Shown here piece by piece: positions 62,543 through 64,000 of a stretch of DNA of 64,000 bases. The notes under the pieces are model-generated. The model was given only the letters and a program-made list of their open reading frames with translations. It was not told where the DNA came from and did not search any database. The DNA lies in NCBI RefSeq assembly GCF_910589175.1, contig NZ_CAJURR010000004.1, forward strand, positions 40,615-104,614, in the 5' to 3' direction. A program made the translations under genes and the position numbers. Each line of letters begins with the position of its first letter. The stretch's first letter is position 1. This stretch comes from an uncultured Lactobacillus sp. (GTDB taxonomy: Bacteria > Bacillota > Bacilli > Lactobacillales > Lactobacillaceae).

Positions 62543-63877
62543 ATGAAAAAGATGCCTAAAGACACATTTCATAATGATGATGCGATCTTAGACGTTTATG
62601 AGAAGCCAGAATTAGGACAAGGAATTCTACTTTCCATGCAACACTTGTTTGCCATGTTTGGATCAACGGTTCTAGTTCCAATCTTAGTCGGAATTAATCC
62701 TAGTATTGCTCTTCTTTCATCTGGTGTTGGTACTTTAGTCCATATGCTACTAACCCGCTTCAAGATTCCAGCATACTTAGGATCAAGTTTTGCTTTCGTT
62801 GCAACTATGCAAGCTTTAATGAAGCAAGACGGTTATCCTGCAATTGCTCAAGGTGCAATTGCAGCTGGGTTAGTATATGTTATCGTTGCCTTAGTTATCG
62901 CAAAGGTTGGGTCTGATTGGGTAAACAAAGTCTTACCACCAATTGTTGTAGGACCAATCATTATCGTAATTGGACTATCTCTTGCAACTACTGCTGCCAA
63001 CGATGCCATGATGAAAGGTACCAAGTACAACTTAACTTACTTTGGTGTTGCCATCTTTACCTTGGTCATGACCTTAATTTTCCAAATGTGCTTTAAAGGC
63101 TTTACTAGTTTGGTTTCAATTATGCTTGGAATCGTTTGTGGCTACGCTCTATCTTGTGTTTTAGGAATAGTTGATTTTTCAGGAGTAGCAAAAGCTGCTT
63201 GGTTCTCAATGCCCGCTTTAGATGTACCTGGAATTAGCTACCACTTCAAATGGTATCCAGCAGCCATCTTAACCATGGCTCCAATCGCCTTTGTTACAAT
63301 GACTGAACACATGGGACATATTATGGTTCTTAACTCTCTAACTAAGAGAAACTTCTTTAAGAATCCAGGTTTACACCGTACTATGATGGGTGACGGTCTT
63401 TCAACAATTATTGCCGGTTTTATCGGTGGTCCTCCGACTACTTCTTACGGTGAAAATATCGGTGTTTTAGCTATGACCAAAGTTCATTCAGTTTGGGTAT
63501 TAGCAGGAGCTGCAGTATTTGCAATTGTCTTTAGTTTTGTTGGTAAAGTTGCTGCAGTCATCGAATCAATTCCAATGCCAGTTATCGGTGGTATTTCATT
63601 CTTACTATTTGGAACGATTGCATCTAATGGTCTAAAGATTTTAGTTGATGATAAAATCGACTTTGGCGAAAAACGTAATATGTTAATCGCTTCTGTTATC
63701 TTAGTTATTGGTATCGGTGGAGCTTACTTACAACTCGGTAATTTCCAATTAACTTCAGTTGCTTTATGTACAATCTTTGGTATGTTGATGAACTGGATCT
63801 TACCTAAGCAAGCGGCTAGCGAAAAAGCACTTGAAGCTGAAAAGAAAGAAAAATCTGAACAAAAATATTTTAATTAA
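62543..63877 (+). CDS. pyrP: Uracil permease (NCS2 family)
   Basis: Imports uracil by proton symport. The 444-residue protein has about fourteen helices. NCS2 markers are QHLFAMFGSTVLVP in helix 1, the substrate motif MTEHMGHI and the GGPPTTSYGENIGVLAMTKV signature. Glutamates in the two latter motifs fit the UraA branch. The start follows AAGGAGG by 6 bases. The PyrR attenuator just upstream links it to pyrimidine supply and supports uracil over xanthine as the substrate. A terminator follows. Confidence 0.93.
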   Translation: MKKMPKDTFHNDDAILDVYEKPELGQGILLSMQHLFAMFGSTVLVPILVGINPSIALLSSGVGTLVHMLLTRFKIPAYLGSSFAFVATMQALMKQDGYPAIAQGAIAAGLVYVIVALVIAKVGSDWVNKVLPPIVVGPIIIVIGLSLATTAANDAMMKGTKYNLTYFGVAIFTLVMTLIFQMCFKGFTSLVSIMLGIVCGYALSCVLGIVDFSGVAKAAWFSMPALDVPGISYHFKWYPAAILTMAPIAFVTMTEHMGHIMVLNSLTKRNFFKNPGLHRTMMGDGLSTIIAGFIGGPPTTSYGENIGVLAMTKVHSVWVLAGAAVFAIVFSFVGKVAAVIESIPMPVIGGISFLLFGTIASNGLKILVDDKIDFGEKRNMLIASVILVIGIGGAYLQLGNFQLTSVALCTIFGMLMNWILPKQAASEKALEAEKKEKSEQKYFN

Positions 63878-63890
63878 TTGAATATTTCAA

Positions 63891-63926
63891 AAAAACTAGA
63901 GCTACTTACCTGCAGCTCTAGTTTTT
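63891..63926 (+). terminator. Terminator of the uracil permease gene
   Basis: Perfect 13-base arms AAAAACTAGAGCT / AGCTCTAGTTTTT followed by T. Confidence 0.9.
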
Positions 63927-64000
63927 TAATTCACTAAAAATATTGGGCTCTTTTGCAAATCCTGTTGATGGATAATTTTAAGAAGGAATTAAGCAGCTAA

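Overview
The window looks like chromosome of a low-GC, host-associated Lactobacillus of the gasseri/johnsonii type. This rests on the A+T-rich composition, strong AGGAG ribosome binding sites, many PTS sugar systems, T-box, PyrR and CcpA (cre) control signals, and Lactobacillus-style peptidases (PepD, PepC/E/G-like, DtpT). No rRNA, tRNA, insertion sequence, prophage or CRISPR array was seen. The species call is an inference from gene content, not from a search.

Layout. 0.2-2 kb: uridine kinase, and a DUF4097 protein with a small membrane partner. 2-6.7 kb: trehalose locus (PTS transporter, TreR, phosphotrehalase) with two TreR operators. 6.7-11.4 kb: small membrane protein, then a polar amino-acid ABC transporter under a T-box leader (likely Asp specifier) and a second, orphan copy of its binding protein. 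11.4-15.5 kb: MarR regulator and heterodimeric multidrug ABC exporter. 15.5-21 kb: lipoprotein hydrolase, MFS carrier, PepD dipeptidase and DtpT peptide transporter. 21-28.6 kb: LacI-type regulator, GH13 glucosidase, mannose-family PTS and GH42 beta-galactosidase. 28.7-35.7 kb: PSD-like pyruvoyl decarboxylase, FetAB-type transporter, M42 aminopeptidase, lipoprotein, and marR-DUF-MFS drug efflux operon.

35.7-50.2 kb is the most unusual part. It holds an APC permease, a PLP-dependent amino-acid decarboxylase with its own antiporter, and a duplicated module of GadC-like permease, C1B cysteine peptidase and Ntn-type hydrolase. The third gene is C69 PepD in one copy and a C45-like enzyme in the other. 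This resembles an amino-acid and peptide catabolic island that could serve energy or pH homeostasis. A PAP2 phosphatase and glutaminase follow.

52-62.1 kb is a lactose/galactose-6-phosphate region. It has a lacT-lacF-lacE-lacG operon with a RAT antiterminator, then a lacR-lacA-lacB operon with a galactitol-type PTS. The second operon carries two independent frameshifts (EIIC and a DUF4867 gene), so it appears to be decaying. The window closes with a uracil permease under a PyrR attenuator.

Regulation is unusually readable. Promoters with cre over the -35, repressor palindromes inside promoter spacers, a T15 tract inside the decarboxylase promoter spacer, and a hairpin over the dtpT ribosome binding site can all be seen directly.
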